Assembly (NCBI RefSeq): GCF_051020985.1
Contig: NC_135003.1
Coordinates: forward strand, 10,471,501 to 10,535,500
DNA length: 64,000 bases
DNA from: Nomia melanderi
Lineage: Eukaryota > Arthropoda > Insecta > Hymenoptera > Halictidae
Reading direction: 5' to 3'
Shown here piece after piece: positions 23,901 through 33,734 of this stretch (positions within the stretch are counted from its first letter, which is position 1; every line of letters starts with the position of its first letter). The notes beneath the pieces were generated by a model. The model saw only the letters and a list, made by a program, of their open reading frames with translations. It was not told where the DNA came from and did not search any database. Both the position numbers and the translations under genes were made by a program.

Positions 23901-24639
23901 AAGGTACGACGAAGAGCCTTCTAGGGACATCAGCAGCGATTACATGTCTCTGCAACCGGACAGATCGTTGACCTCTAGTAAGTCCCCTTATTACAGCAAC
24001 GGGAATACCGAGCCACTGACTCCTACGAAATACTTGGCCAAGGAGGACAGGTGTTTAGACTCCAGTGTATCCCCTTTCATGGAGTTTAGCGGTGAGTCCT
24101 CTGATCTGCGTCGCAAATACGATCCATTGTCCCCTAAAGAGTACGCTCACGGCAAGAACACGGACTACGAAAGACACTTGAGCACGCTGCCCTCCATAGA
24201 GGCACCCTCAGAGCTAGGCTCGTATCTGCCTACCAAGAACCTGGACTACCATCCTCTGTCGCCTAATCGGCAATACAGCAATCAATGTTTCCCGACAGCA
24301 ACGAACCACTACGCGTCGAAGCTGTCTCCAGGCCTGGCCGACGAGAGCAAGCGGCCCGTTTCGCATCCCGAATTCCCTGGGAAGATAACTATAGGGAAGT
24401 ACACCGAGCTGCCTGACAGAGGAGCCGCCAGCAGCTATCAGAAGTCTTCTTTGAGTCTCGGTAACATCGGTCACTCGAGCAAAGGGGTGGAAAACAATTT
24501 TAGTACCGTGACCAGCCCGAAGACACAGTTCAGCCCGTTTCCTGTGAGGAACGCACCCAGGAAGCCGAAGGAATTAACGCTGAAGCTGGGTCTCTACTCG
24601 CAGAAGAACCCTGACGCGGGACAGTTGAAGAGGTCATAG
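11866..24639 (+). CDS. TBC1D30: TBC1D30-like Rab GTPase-activating protein, short isoform (10 coding exons)
   Basis: This is a Rab GAP: the TBC domain stimulates GTP hydrolysis by Rab-family GTPases and so controls membrane traffic. Vertebrate TBC1D30 has been linked to Rab8 and ciliary membrane. Coding exons are 11866-11953, 14740-14867, 14966-15091, 16045-16399, 16683-16854, 17024-17123, 17339-17513, 17604-17759, 18049-18285 and 19328-24639. All introns obey GT-AG, every phase matches, and the sum is 2,282 codons plus TAG. The TBC domain covers about residues 62-330. It includes LWLTLAERHL, the arginine-finger segment KDLHRTG (R118), the glutamine-finger segment VGYCQG (Q154), and EPPLTNVFTMQWF, all typical of TBC1D30. 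The C-terminal FSPFP and KLGLY motifs also match vertebrate TBC1D30. The tail is very long, because vertebrate proteins are under 1,000 residues. A long isoform replaces the first exon with that at 2500-2661. Identification rests on remembered family sequence, not a search. Confidence 0.93.
11954..14739 (+). other. TBC1D30: Intron after the alternative first exon
   Basis: This 2.8-kb intron is shared by both isoforms in its right part. It is AT-rich. A 44-codon open stretch at about 12970-13102 looks mildly protein-like but lacks usable splice sites. Confidence 0.7.
14740..14867 (+). CDS. TBC1D30: TBC1D30 common exon: start of TBC region
   Basis: The acceptor is TTCTTCAATTTACAG and the donor is GTAAGA. 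The exon begins with TC, which completes a codon started by either upstream exon, then reads EDTKMRFSLTPQPGESGFIQW and LDAMKMVARLQGGIPPEFRKK. The last part is the classic entry to a TBC domain and aligns with VDTKLKFTLEP...GIPKEWRRK of vertebrate TBC1D30. It is the first exon shared by both isoforms. It ends in phase 0. Confidence 0.92.
14966..15091 (+). CDS. TBC1D30: TBC1D30 exon: TBC domain, first helices
   Basis: This 42-codon exon in phase 0 begins after an acceptor AG at 14964-14965 and ends at a GTAAGA donor. It encodes LWLTLAERHLEQRGVDW, then FNEWSNPDDEELGIQIVK. The stretch NPDDEELGIQIVK matches NPDDDSMGIQIVK of vertebrate TBC1D30. It leads straight into the arginine-finger motif in the next exon. 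Confidence 0.92.
15092..16044 (+). other. TBC1D30: TBC1D30 intron
   Basis: The donor is GTAAGA and the acceptor TTGGTCCTTCGCAG. Nothing else was recognised. Confidence 0.85.
16045..16399 (+). CDS. TBC1D30: TBC1D30 exon: catalytic core of the TBC domain
   Basis: The exon encodes DLHRTGCSLFCG with the arginine finger (R118 of the short isoform), then GFARWNKSVGYCQGLNVLAAL with the glutamine finger (Q154). It continues with VMIYLIEGVLPEGYF and LRGLSVDMAVFRDLL. Both catalytic residues are present, so the GAP is predicted to be active. The donor is GTTATT, weaker than the others. Reading on into the intron gives a stop at about 16492, so retention would truncate the domain. The exon is GC-richer than its flanks. 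It ends after one base of a glycine codon. Confidence 0.94.
16683..16854 (+). CDS. TBC1D30: TBC1D30 exon: TBC domain, C-terminal half
   Basis: After the acceptor TTCCCTTTCCAG the exon encodes GSSYEPPLTNVFTMQWFLT, then CLPQEAVLRVWDLIFLEGDE and ALTIWEGLS. EPPLTNVFTMQWFLTLF is nearly identical to the vertebrate protein. The donor must be GTAGGT at 16855, because the next possible site (after GAGTAG) would put an in-frame stop in the message. The codon split across the junction becomes Asp (GA plus T). Confidence 0.92.
17024..17123 (+). CDS. TBC1D30: TBC1D30 exon: end of TBC domain
   Basis: This exon of 33 codons plus one leading base follows TTTCCTTCCAG and precedes a GTTAGT donor. It encodes RIMTVTSADEFYSIMGVLT and REMLEFTDTNSLIK. 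ADEFYSTMGRLTQEML is the matching vertebrate segment. It ends in phase 0. Confidence 0.9.
17339..17513 (+). CDS. TBC1D30: TBC1D30 exon: post-TBC conserved segment
   Basis: The acceptor is TTATTTCTGCATAG and the donor is GTGAGA. The encoded peptide runs NIVSMGPLQGVTGLREKHRY, NITPWARKL, an acidic DDDDSDTEEDE run, then AVAAAMFSMAQRLKK. LREKHRYNITPW corresponds to LREKYTYNITPF of vertebrate TBC1D30, and the acidic run corresponds to its SDEENDPDDEDA. It ends after one base of a split codon. Confidence 0.9.
17604..17759 (+). CDS. TBC1D30: TBC1D30 exon: helical ALDISTLKQQYAKLRERQ segment
   Basis: The acceptor ends at 17603 after a T/G-rich tract, and the donor is GTAATT at 17760. The previous intron is only 90 bases. 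The exon encodes MLVDRIPQTIGALQ, then RLALDISTLKQQYAKLRERQ, which aligns with MTTDINALKRQYSRIKKKQ of vertebrate TBC1D30. It is probably a short coiled coil. Phase 1 is kept on both sides. Confidence 0.85.
18049..18285 (+). CDS. TBC1D30: TBC1D30 exon: basic linker with MNHLLVGK motif
   Basis: The exon follows TTCTTTCTTGACGCAG and ends at 18285 before GTTCGT. It encodes PTSQAMNHLLVGKNAL, which matches SSPVINHLLLGKK of vertebrate TBC1D30. A basic, Ser/Thr/Lys-rich linker follows (KDTKKAKQKAASASG). There are 78 codons between two split codons. The donor GTTCGT is weak. The next intron is about 1 kb. Confidence 0.85.
18286..19327 (+). other. TBC1D30: TBC1D30 last intron
   Basis: This 1.04-kb AT-rich intron has long T/C-rich stretches (about 18900-19040) before the final acceptor. 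Nothing else was recognised. Confidence 0.85.
19328..24639 (+). CDS. TBC1D30: TBC1D30 giant last exon: expanded disordered and repeat tail
   Basis: This single 5.3-kb exon follows the acceptor TTTTTTTGTCCCAG and encodes about 1,769 residues before TAG at 24637-24639. It starts GVAETASLQPQDAEL and is Ser/Asp/Lys rich, so mostly disordered by inspection. Features in order are an acidic Ser run (GDSDSDSTSTEL), about 22 tandem 14-residue repeats (20116-20994), long Ser/Pro-rich stretches, two copies of an E-D-[IL]-K-x-L-E-A helix (22408-22551), four INEE-type helices (about 22920-23220), and a tyrosine/proline-rich region. The conserved C-terminal FSPFP...KLGLY motif ends it. That motif, also terminal in vertebrate TBC1D30, argues that this is the true end of the same protein and not a fused neighbour. 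Confidence 0.92.
20116..20994 (+). repeat. TBC1D30: About 22 tandem 14-residue repeats inside TBC1D30
   Basis: Residues about 776-1068 of the short isoform consist of degenerate units with consensus K-[ST]-x-S-L-D-x-K-Y-D-x-I-x-[DEG]. Most units are 14 residues; a few are 9-13. Hydrophobic residues fall at Leu and, seven residues later, at Ile, with a Tyr between them, so the array has a heptad-like rhythm and could form a long helix or coiled coil. Codons differ between units, so the expansion is old or selected at protein level. The DNA is not a simple satellite. Confidence 0.85.
22408..22551 (+). repeat. TBC1D30: Duplicated helix motif in TBC1D30 tail
   Basis: KKRSSDILEDIKHLEAK and, 29 residues on, KKSSYIWEDLKSLEARRQD share the pattern KK-x-S-x-I-x-E-D-[IL]-K-x-L-E-A-[KR]. 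Both lie just after serine-rich stretches. They look like repeated amphipathic helices, possibly docking motifs. The function is unknown. Confidence 0.7.
22920..23220 (+). repeat. TBC1D30: Four INEE-type helical motifs in TBC1D30 tail
   Basis: PINEEISKIF, EINEELARINF, KINEELSRLSL and KINEELSKLLL occur at increasing spacing over about 100 residues. The core [KE]-I-N-E-E-[IL]-[SA]-[KR]-[IL] is an acidic-basic amphipathic helix. The copies are recognisable at protein level but use different codons. Confidence 0.75.
24520..24597 (+). other. TBC1D30: Conserved C-terminal FSPFP...KLGLY motif
   Basis: KTQFSPFPVRNAPRKPKEL followed by TLKLGLY lies about 13 residues before the stop. Vertebrate TBC1D30 ends with a similar arrangement (IFSPFPSVKPLRK, then NLGLY). 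The motif anchors the gene assignment at its 3' end. Confidence 0.75.
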
Positions 24640-25265
24640 TGCGAGACTGTTGGGACGTGTCACTTCAGGTTCGATTCGTTGATCTGTGCGGAAGGGGTAA
24701 ACGTATGGTTGTGGTGGATCAGTGTTTAAACAAGCTCCTCCGTGCGACAGCTGTTTGGAGATTTGCATCGGTGACTTACGTCAGATGGTGGGCCTAAGTT
24801 ATCGTTCCCGATTATCGTGAAGCTCGATCTCACGGCGAACTTTGCGGCTCCGTACAGTGTTTGATGTCGATGTATCATTCGTCGATATAATGCGTAATTG
24901 TTTTGAAGTCCAGGTCCGCCTTATTAGATTGATGTCTGATGAAGATACGGAGGACTCTGGTCTGGTTGCTATCGTTTCGTTGTTTCAGTCGGCGGCACGA
25001 CTTCAGAACGTTACGAAAGAGATGAAATGTTAAAAGGGATCGAACGCTGAACAGAATTTTCGCGTATACTGTCGCATGACTTCCCCTCCTCTTTAGCGAT
25101 AATCATTAACTACGTTTTCTCCGAATGTTTATAGTCTATGAACGTTGACTAATTAACGAACATTTTTTACGAGCTCTGCTTTGAACGGCTTCACGGAAAT
25201 CTCGGCGTCTCTCTTTTATTCTTTTCCTTAATGAAGAGAGGGGGAATGGTTGACAATTCTCTCTT

Positions 25266-25539
25266 GAGGAAGAAGAGAGAGATCGAGAGAGAAAGAAAAA
25301 CAAATGCTTGCTGAATAGCACTAAAGATCCACGCGGAACACACTTGCAATTTCTAATGCGATGCCTTCGATCTCCCTCCAATCTCGCAAAGAAACCTTGT
25401 TATCACATCTCGATTATTGCGATAAGTAGCCTCGAAGTGCACACGAGAGACTCCGATCGAGAGATATGGATGGAGAAAGGAAGAGAACGAGAGAATGTGC
25501 GTATGAGAGAGAGGGAGAGAAAGAGAAAGAAAGAGAACG
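25266..25539 (+). repeat. GA-rich tracts in the probable 3' UTR
   Basis: Two purine-rich runs (25266-25301 and 25445-25539) of GAGAGA, GAAAGA and GGAGA units are separated by ordinary sequence. Confidence 0.7.
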
Positions 25540-25808
25540 TTACAAAATGCCTTCCATTCCACTCCCCGAATCCCTCACCGCGCCCAAACCGGGTTCGCTT
25601 TTGCTACAGTGATCTCGCATGCGATCGTAAATCACCGATCACGGGACTGCGGTAACATGAAATTTCCTCCTAAAAGATACAATATTATTACGCCGCGAGA
25701 GATTGTATAAAATTATAGAAGTTGTTATATATTCGACGGGCGCCGCGATAGCGTTTAATTTCATCGGTACGTTTGCGCAGAACTCGGCTGGTGCACAACA
25801 CGGCCCAG

Positions 25809-25860
25809 CGTGTGTCTGTGTGTCTGTGCGTGTATTTGAGGGTGCGTAAGCGTGTGTGCG
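25809..25860 (+). repeat. GT-rich low-complexity stretch
   Basis: TGTGTCTGTGTGTCTGTGCG-type sequence continues to about 25860. Confidence 0.65.
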
Positions 25861-26428
25861 TATCGTTTCCGCGGCGGAATGATGTACCATTACGGGATGC
25901 CGGACACGAAAGGGGAGTGACAAACAAACAAATTGTACATAACTATATAAGGGGACGTCGGTTGTATATTAAAAAGCGTGCCGAGGAGAGATAAGGGGGA
26001 AAAGAAACTCGAAGAGTCGATCGAGATCTTTTTATATTGAATGAAAACAAAAAAAAAGACGTAGTATTTTTAGATGTTTCTAATAAGATGATTATCCTCG
26101 GTATTCGTCGCCGTCGTTGCGCGTGGTGTGAGCTTGGCCGAGCTATGCTTAAACGTGACGCCTCCGCTGATTCTATTCGATTCTATTTGTCGCCCGTGAT
26201 TTTGTTATTGCGGACGCCGCTTTACGTCGGCCGTGTCGCACGGTGTACCGGAGGAGCTAAAGCCTGGTACGCACTTGGAAATGTTCGGAATTTATGGAAG
26301 TGTTACGCTGAATTGAAAGTTCAACTGAATTTCAATCCTTGATCAATGGTCTGATTTAAAATGAAATCAAGATCTTCGTATACTTTCTTCAATTGTCTAA
26401 CAAGACTGAGTTCTGAACAATCATATAC

Positions 26429-26454
26429 GATAGAAATGCACGAAATCTGCAGTC
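26429..26454 (-). mobile_element. Solo end of the same dispersed repeat
   Basis: On the minus strand it begins GACTGCAGATTTCGTGCATT, close to the 33.7-kb copy. No partner end was found nearby. Confidence 0.35.
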
Positions 26455-29400
26455 AATTAATCATTACTATAAAATACATTCAATTTTATTAAATTTCTTA
26501 ACACCGTGTTTGGAGTAGCTGATCTTTCTTGGCATTCTACAATTCCAAGTGCGTACACGGCTAAAGGAAATTGCATGCTTCGTCGATTTTTATGTCAAGT
26601 CGTTGTAACATTTAAATTCTCGAACGTCACACGGAAACAGGAGTTGTGATCCAGATAACTTTGTCGAACGAGGTTCGATGGCGTAACACATTGATTTTAC
26701 CTAAATCTTCTCACATGTTTCTTCTAGAATACTTAATTCAGCGGTTTATTTCGATTGGCTTACATAGCGAGTAGATGAACCATTACGTCCAATTTATCCA
26801 TCGATGGCAGGTAGATTCGTCAATTCAAAATTCGTCGCGTGAAGATTTTTATACGAACCGTTCAGACCCGGGGCAGTCCATTCGTTTCGCAAAGCGGATC
26901 AAACAAGACGACAAAATTATAGAAGCAGCTGCGTACATGTGCCTCTAGATTCCTTAACTAAACAAAACGACAACGATCGCGAATTTCGAACCAGATAGTC
27001 TCCGTTCATCGGATGAAATTAATTATCTGCTCGGAGTCCCCTGAGAACAACTTAGAGAACTTAATGAACCAATTAATATTTCAATTCGTCGATCACGAAA
27101 CGAATGTCCTTACGTATTTATACAAGAAGTTGAGCAATGCCGGAGGTAATGGAACGAGGAAATGAAAACACTTCCGATAGTTGAGCAGCCAATTAATTTT
27201 CTTCGACTTCTGAGATATCAGAGGGACGACCTGCACATCGATTCCTGGTGTAATTGTCGCTGACTTGTCACTATTCCTGGGAGCACATTCAGAATTGCGC
27301 TTCTGGCAGAAATCTTCTACGTAATCTGCACCAACTTCTATCCGACTCGCATACTCACCGTAAAGAGACAATGAAGAGAACAGTTCCCGCGGACGCGCTA
27401 GACACGTAGATCCCAGCACACGAAGCTTTCGCAGTAACTCCGCATTCGTCTGAACGATGTATCTTCCCTGTCACGCGAGAAATCGTGGTTAAGGGTGAAC
27501 GTATTCGAACAGGGTTGTAAGAATACACGTTCGTATTCGTCGTTACACTTTTATAAACGTTTACAGGTGAAACAACTTCGTTCTAGTTCCTTGCAGTGGG
27601 TTGATATTTCTGTATTAAGCGGTAAATAGTTAAAAGGCATTGAACGAAAGAGCATTTCAATTCTTTAATAATTGGAGAAGTAAGCTTTTAGAATTTGATT
27701 TGTTGCATTACAATCCTGTGCAAGATTCATTGATCTGTGTTTTATTTGATTTCTAAGTTTGTTTCTATGCTACATGTTTCGTTATGTGTTCGATCTAAAG
27801 TTAGCAAGACAGTAAATAGAGCACAGTGTATATGTTCAGCGACCCAGTGTAAATGGCTAGAATCAATTTGCTTCATCAAACGATGAATCTATTCGCGCTG
27901 CTGTCCGAACATCCCTCTTATCGTGCGTTATCCGAGCGAAACAAACAAGAAATAACTATATTTTCCTGGCAAACTGGACGGAAGGACAAGAGTAGAAACA
28001 CCGTCACGTTCGTTCGTTGACGTGCGGCCAAATTCAGTGAACCGAATCGTAGGTTCGGAAGCCTGTGAGGAATAGAAAGTATTCGTAAAGGTGCTTTAAC
28101 GAGGCATTGGTGCGTTAAACTAAGCAAAAGTGAAATTATCTAGATGTAGGTAGCTGATAAGAGATCGATAATAGCGTTCTTTGTTGTATCTTGTGAACGA
28201 AATTCCATTTTCCTTTTCCCACCGGGCAAATTCTCCGCTTTCGGTTCAAACCTGGGGCTTAAGCGGTTTTGAGCGTAATATTTAGTGAATAGCTGTTATT
28301 TCGAAGTTCTGACTGAAACAATTGCAACCAAAAACACGCAGCATTAATGGGTGAAAGAAATCCTGATTTATATCTGTTGCGATTTTATAAAAGATATTTC
28401 AATACAAACGACACAACCGAATAGAAGAGTATTCTACTTAAAGAAAACAAAGAAGCAAACAGGAAAGAATAAGATTTCCTTCTTTAAAACTACGTGTTCC
28501 GAATTCTTTGTGAATCCTGGTACGTCTGTTCATGACCAACTGTTTTTATTTCTTACAAGTACTACTTCGTACGTTTCGCGCGAACATTCTATCTCGGAAT
28601 TGAAAGCTGCTACGAACAACTGCCGGCGTTATCGAGTCAGTAGTTCTGATTCAGAAAATGAGAACTTAATAAACTTTTAGAAGCAGCGCTCAAGCGATAC
28701 ATAATCGGTGTAAATTCGACGCAATAACAGTTCCGTAGAGTCGTATCTGAAATCGACACAAGCCAGAGCATTTTTCATCCGTAACAGCTGAAACTTCATT
28801 TCAATTCTCATAACCGTTTCAAGAACCGAAACCGACATTATCGTTTCCGAGCCCAGGTTCAAACTACACGTCCGTAAATTCGGCTCGCTTCTGTTCCCCG
28901 TTCGTTTCCTCTGTAGTTAGTTCCGTTATCGATTGTTTGTACACGTTCATCGAGAAATCACGCGTGTGGACGACGTTCTTTTTCTACGGAGATAATCGGG
29001 AGGAGAGTTAGAATAATTCTGGGGAAACGAGGGTGTTGAGCGTGCGCCGGTCGCGAGGGGCAACTCGCGTTGCCAACTGCGTGGTCACGCGAATCCTATA
29101 AGAAAAGTCGTTTATAAAGAAGCGTTATATTTACAAAAGGGTGTGGATGAAGTTGTTACGTGGCGTTCTGCGAGAGTTGTTGTAAATACCTGTCGGTACG
29201 AGTCATGCCAGATATAAGACTGTATATTTGAAGAATATAGAGCTATAAGTCGTTATGAATAAATAAACTGAATAAATATATTGAGAGAGAAAGGACGGCT
29301 CGTTTTGAATTATTCGTCTCATGACCCAATTAAATCCGTTACAGTATCCGAATCGAACAATGAATTTCGCTTTTATCAAAAACGAAGTGTTTTTGTCGGA

Positions 29401-30459
29401 TTCAACACGTTTCAAATCCAATCTATGATTCAACGGTTTAAAAAGTTCCTTGAGACCCATTCAAGTTTAAAATTGCAATTTTCTATCCGATATTCGAGCC
29501 TTTACGAGATCGAACTTAAATTAAACATATCTCTACATGAATAAAAAAACGAATGAATTAATTCCCTTTTCATTTCTTTTCTTCTAATTCTTTATACGTT
29601 GAAACTTTAAATCACAGAGAGTCCCGAAGAATCTCTGGACCAATGAAATATCAGCGTTTATGAGTTACGAGCTCGTATCGCGACGCGTGCTTCCACCATT
29701 TTCCCGATCGCGGCCGATATCTCGTGCCCGAGTGGACATTTCATTTCGTTAACGCGATTGCGAGTGTCCGAGGGCGGCGAATATCGCGAGCTCACTTTAA
29801 TTGGGATTACGTTTCAATTAAAACTCTGTTCCCATTAGGCGGAGCCGCTGAGTTTTGGAGAATAATTGATACGAACAACACGTTATCCGATTGCGAGGCT
29901 GGTTAAAATATGCATGTTTGCCAATCAAGAGGTGTCCAGGGTTAAACACCTGCTCGCGCTCCCTTTCCCCTGTTCTCGCGCCCGCCGCCGGCATTCCGCA
30001 CACTCCATGGATAAATATGAGATTACGGGGCTTCCTCCTGTCGGATTACGCGCGTGTATTCGCGTGCGCCGCGCCGAGACTCAGCTGGCAAACATTGATA
30101 CCTTTGAGTCAGTCTGGATGAAATTTCAATGATACGCGGATTCTGAAATGCTGTCGCGCCACGGTTTCCGCCACTCGTTAGCTCTGATCTGTTTGTCAAT
30201 TAAAACCGCCTCCGGGCAATTATCTGGCCTGTTCGTTCATCGCAAGAATCGCTTGTATCTCATTCGACTGAGCGTTCGACCACTTGCTTTATGACATCGA
30301 GTCATACGGGATGAAGATTTTAAATTGAATTTAATGAATATGAATGAACGTCCTACGATTCACGTTACTTGAAGGAAAATACTCGCAAGTATGAATATCG
30401 AACGTTTCGCATGTGGAGAACATATTATTCCTCTTAATTATTTGAATTTTGTTCGTATT

Positions 30460-30506
30460 AACCACTTCCCTTTTTATTGTTGTAACATCCTGCAACAGGT
30501 AAGTCA
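30460..30506 (+). promoter_or_regulatory. Candidate recursive (zero-length exon) splice site
   Basis: A pyrimidine-rich stretch with a TTAAC branch-like sequence runs into CAACAG, directly followed by GTAAGTC. Joined acceptor and donor consensus (AG|GTAAGT) is the hallmark of recursive splice sites in long insect introns. No flanking exons are proven here. Confidence 0.35.
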
Positions 30507-32198
30507 TATTGAACGGTCGTGTAAAATTCTTCTTAACGCAAGAACGATACAATGTTTCCTTTAAAGGCAACATAATATTATTTTGTTATGTTGAACACAG
30601 TTTCTAAGCTAGCAGCGTTTGTTATCCCCAGCCAATGTTGTGTCGATAGACAAATAATCGTATTTAATATCACCGTGACAATATATACATATGGCAAAAA
30701 ATTGATGAAATGAATCGTGGCTCTGCAGTTTTTCCAAATGTCTATGGTGCGAGCGCTAGTGAACGTGTTCCGAGCACATGTCGAATTTTTCTTTTGCTCC
30801 AGCGGAACTCGTGATCAACCCGGGTCGCTTTGAGCACGTCGCAAATTTCGGGCGACGCGCTGACGCCGACCCTGCGAAAGGACACAAAAGTTTAATAAAT
30901 CCATTCAACGCGTTTAATAGGAGGGACCGTATGCGTCCGTCGCTTATTGCCGACGCAACATATTCAGCAATTTGTCCATTCGATGAGATATCCGGCTCGC
31001 AATTTATCCGTTTGGCAAAATGACAATTCGACAGTTTGCCCCGTGCATGACGCGCCCTTTCGCCGATTGGACACCGTCCCATTCGAGCTTCGACTCCTCT
31101 GTTCAATATTTTTTTTAGCTCTTCCCGCGCGTCGCACTATGAGCTATTTGCATCACAAATGCGGTAAAAAATCCCTTTCCATAAATATCCCGAAAACCGA
31201 AAACAGTATATACATGGTTAGTATATATTTATGATAAATATATGGGCAATAATGTGGTACTTTTTTTCATATTTGTTAATTATTCACAAAATCACATAGC
31301 TTTAAAAAAGACAATCTCGAAAAGATTAGAAACTGAAATGATCGATTGCAACTTCACTGCTTTTACAATTTAAATAATTCCAAGTAGGATTGAGTGTACT
31401 GATGTATGTACTTGAATATTATTAAACTTCGTGTCGATATCATAAACATTTACTTAATTATACAGTGTTTAACATTTTTGATATCCACCTTCGGTTTCAA
31501 AAACAAATTTAGTATACTTCAGTGTTCTGTCTGGTACTACTGAAAAGGGAAAAGCCTAAGCTTTAATAAGAAATAAAAAGTGGCTGCTATTAGCTGCTAC
31601 TGCGGTAGCTATTGTAATTTTTATTTAAAATTACAATCTCGTGTACCAATTGGAATAAATGCTGAATTGTTGTTCATTGAGTTGCATCAGATTCGTTGGT
31701 TTCGCGTAATCTATTATTTCTTACAGTTCACGGGACATTTCCACAATTCTCTTTTGTTAAAAGAACAATGACTATTAGTAGGCAGTAAGCTACGGTAAAA
31801 CAGTACAAATCGATTATTTCGATAAAAACGAATATTGCTCCATTAAGAAGCCAAGAATATCCCGAGGAACTTTCATGGCTGGTTGTTAGCGGACGCTTCA
31901 GTTTTGCTCGTCGCTCGACGTAACACCAATACTAATTCGCGAGGAACTCGCGAACAAACGGGTCAGGTGCGCGATTCCTGTCAGTAAATCCGTTCGATTC
32001 AAAAATGTCTGAGTTGAATCTGAAACGGAGCCGAAGTTCGTCCACTCCGAGCAACTAGAGCTCTTAACTTCAAGCTTTCCGACCGGTTAAAGAAACAAGA
32101 AAGGAACGAGGCAGCTGAAGAAGCAGAAATAAGATATTCCAGGATGGCAAAGAGTAATGATAACGGGTTGGGTGGCTGGCAGGAAACAGCGAACGCCA

Positions 32199-32221
32199 GG
32201 GGCGGAAGGGGGGAGGGGGGG
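32199..32221 (+). other. G-rich run, possible G-quadruplex
   Basis: GGGG, GGGGGG and GGGGGGG are separated by CGGAA and A. This lies in a purine-rich stretch (about 32095-32345) that also opens a long but unconvincing frame on the minus strand. Confidence 0.4.
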
Positions 32222-33706
32222 CGAGAAGAATAAAGGAGAAGAGACGCAAAACTTCCCAGTGAATGAAGACGCGAAAAAGAGGGACGAAGATGAGAGGTGG
32301 AAAACGGAGACCAAGAGAGGACGGTCGCAGAAGAGAGCGCACGGAAATGAAGGTACGTAAGGTAATATGTACCTATCCCGTTATGGAAATGAGAGCAACC
32401 AAACGCGAGGCGTCTGCGTGTGTGCGTTTGTACGTGTGCACCAGCGCAAACGAGAGACATCCACTGCATCTCTAATACGTCGCCGTGCTTGCAGCTTTCG
32501 CTTCTTGTCCTCATATTGCGCCCACTGACAATGCATCTTTGGCACACCGAAATCCTCTGTTACACCTAAGAATCTTATCACGGGATCGGAATAATCGAAC
32601 GGGGCGCCATGTTTCTTGCTCGCGGAACTCCGTGAGCCGAGATTCGAATGGCGGTTCGATTAAGGGAACCCGACGATGCGTCTCTGTCCCGATTAATTGC
32701 AGACGCACGCCGATACTGTAAATTTCAACGATTCTTGCGAGGTAGAACGATTTGTCCGTTGAAATATCATTGAACGTGAAATGATTATTTCTATGTTTAT
32801 ACCAGTGATTGCTCAGCGAAGAGGAAAGCACTTGAGAGGAAATGTTAAATTTGAATTTGAAAAGATCGAAAAGAAAACGTTCTTTCGGAATATATTTCGA
32901 AATCTTTGTTTTCATGGGCCTGTGAATATTAAAAGTAGATGCAATCTTTTGAATAGTAGAATTGACGTTTTCGAAGTGATATTTAGATACGGTTGGACTT
33001 CGGATGAGCAAATAAAGATACTGGTAAATGACTTTATAAACACGGAATATGAACAGATATTAGTTTGATGTTTTTCGAAAGGTATTAGGAACTTAATAAA
33101 CGAGTAAAAAATTGTGTTAAATTTCTATTAAGATTTTCGTTTCATTTTATTTCGCGGAGCGCGTATACTATGAGTGCATGTAATTTGCATATCGTTTACG
33201 GTGACTTAATTGAGTTGAATATAAAATTGATTGAAGGTTGTTCAAGCGTAAATTGAAACTGGTAATAGATATACGTTGCGTTCTGAGCCGCGACATTTAA
33301 GCTGAAACGTTAATTGTTTCATAATCGGTAACAAAATTAAATTAGAATCGCCGGATATTTTTAGAATTTAGATTTCGAATAATTTGTTCTGAGCAGTTCA
33401 AGTTTGCGCAGCAATTTCATGAAACTATTTGCATCTCGTTAGCAAAGGTGCATAAAATCTAACAAGTTTAATGGGCTACAAAATATCATTTAAAAAGTAT
33501 CCACTGTCGAGCTACTTAATAAAATCTTTAATGGGAATTTGAATCTTAATTGCAGCGATGTATTGAGCTATTCAGATGTACGGCGACTCGTTCGCTTCCA
33601 CCGGCATTAATATTTAAGATGGCTGCTGCTTATACCTCAATTCGTTATGAGAAGAGTTACTCGACTTCCAACTAATGAGTCTCGTATAACTTTAGACTTA
33701 TAATTA

Positions 33707-33734
33707 GACTGCAGATTTTATGCATTTATAGCAG
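33707..33734 (+). mobile_element. Solo end of the same dispersed repeat
   Basis: GACTGCAGATTTTATGCATT preceded by TA matches the right end of the 11.4-kb element, read inverted, at about nine of ten positions. No second end is clear nearby. Confidence 0.4.

Larger units (their letters stand above)
24640..26040 (+). other. TBC1D30: Probable TBC1D30 3' UTR
   Basis: This is the sequence after the TAG stop. It contains a GA-rich tract, a GT-rich stretch, a Pumilio-type element TGTACATA (25934-25941) and a variant poly(A) signal ATTAAA (25968-25973). No AATAAA was found in this interval, so the true end is uncertain. Confidence 0.4.

Noticed and set aside
31999..33011. Minus-strand open frames of 182 and 166 codons
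   Set aside because: The first follows a purine-rich plus strand and gives a low-complexity Ser/Pro/Phe peptide. The second is AT-rich. Neither shows a domain or splice support.
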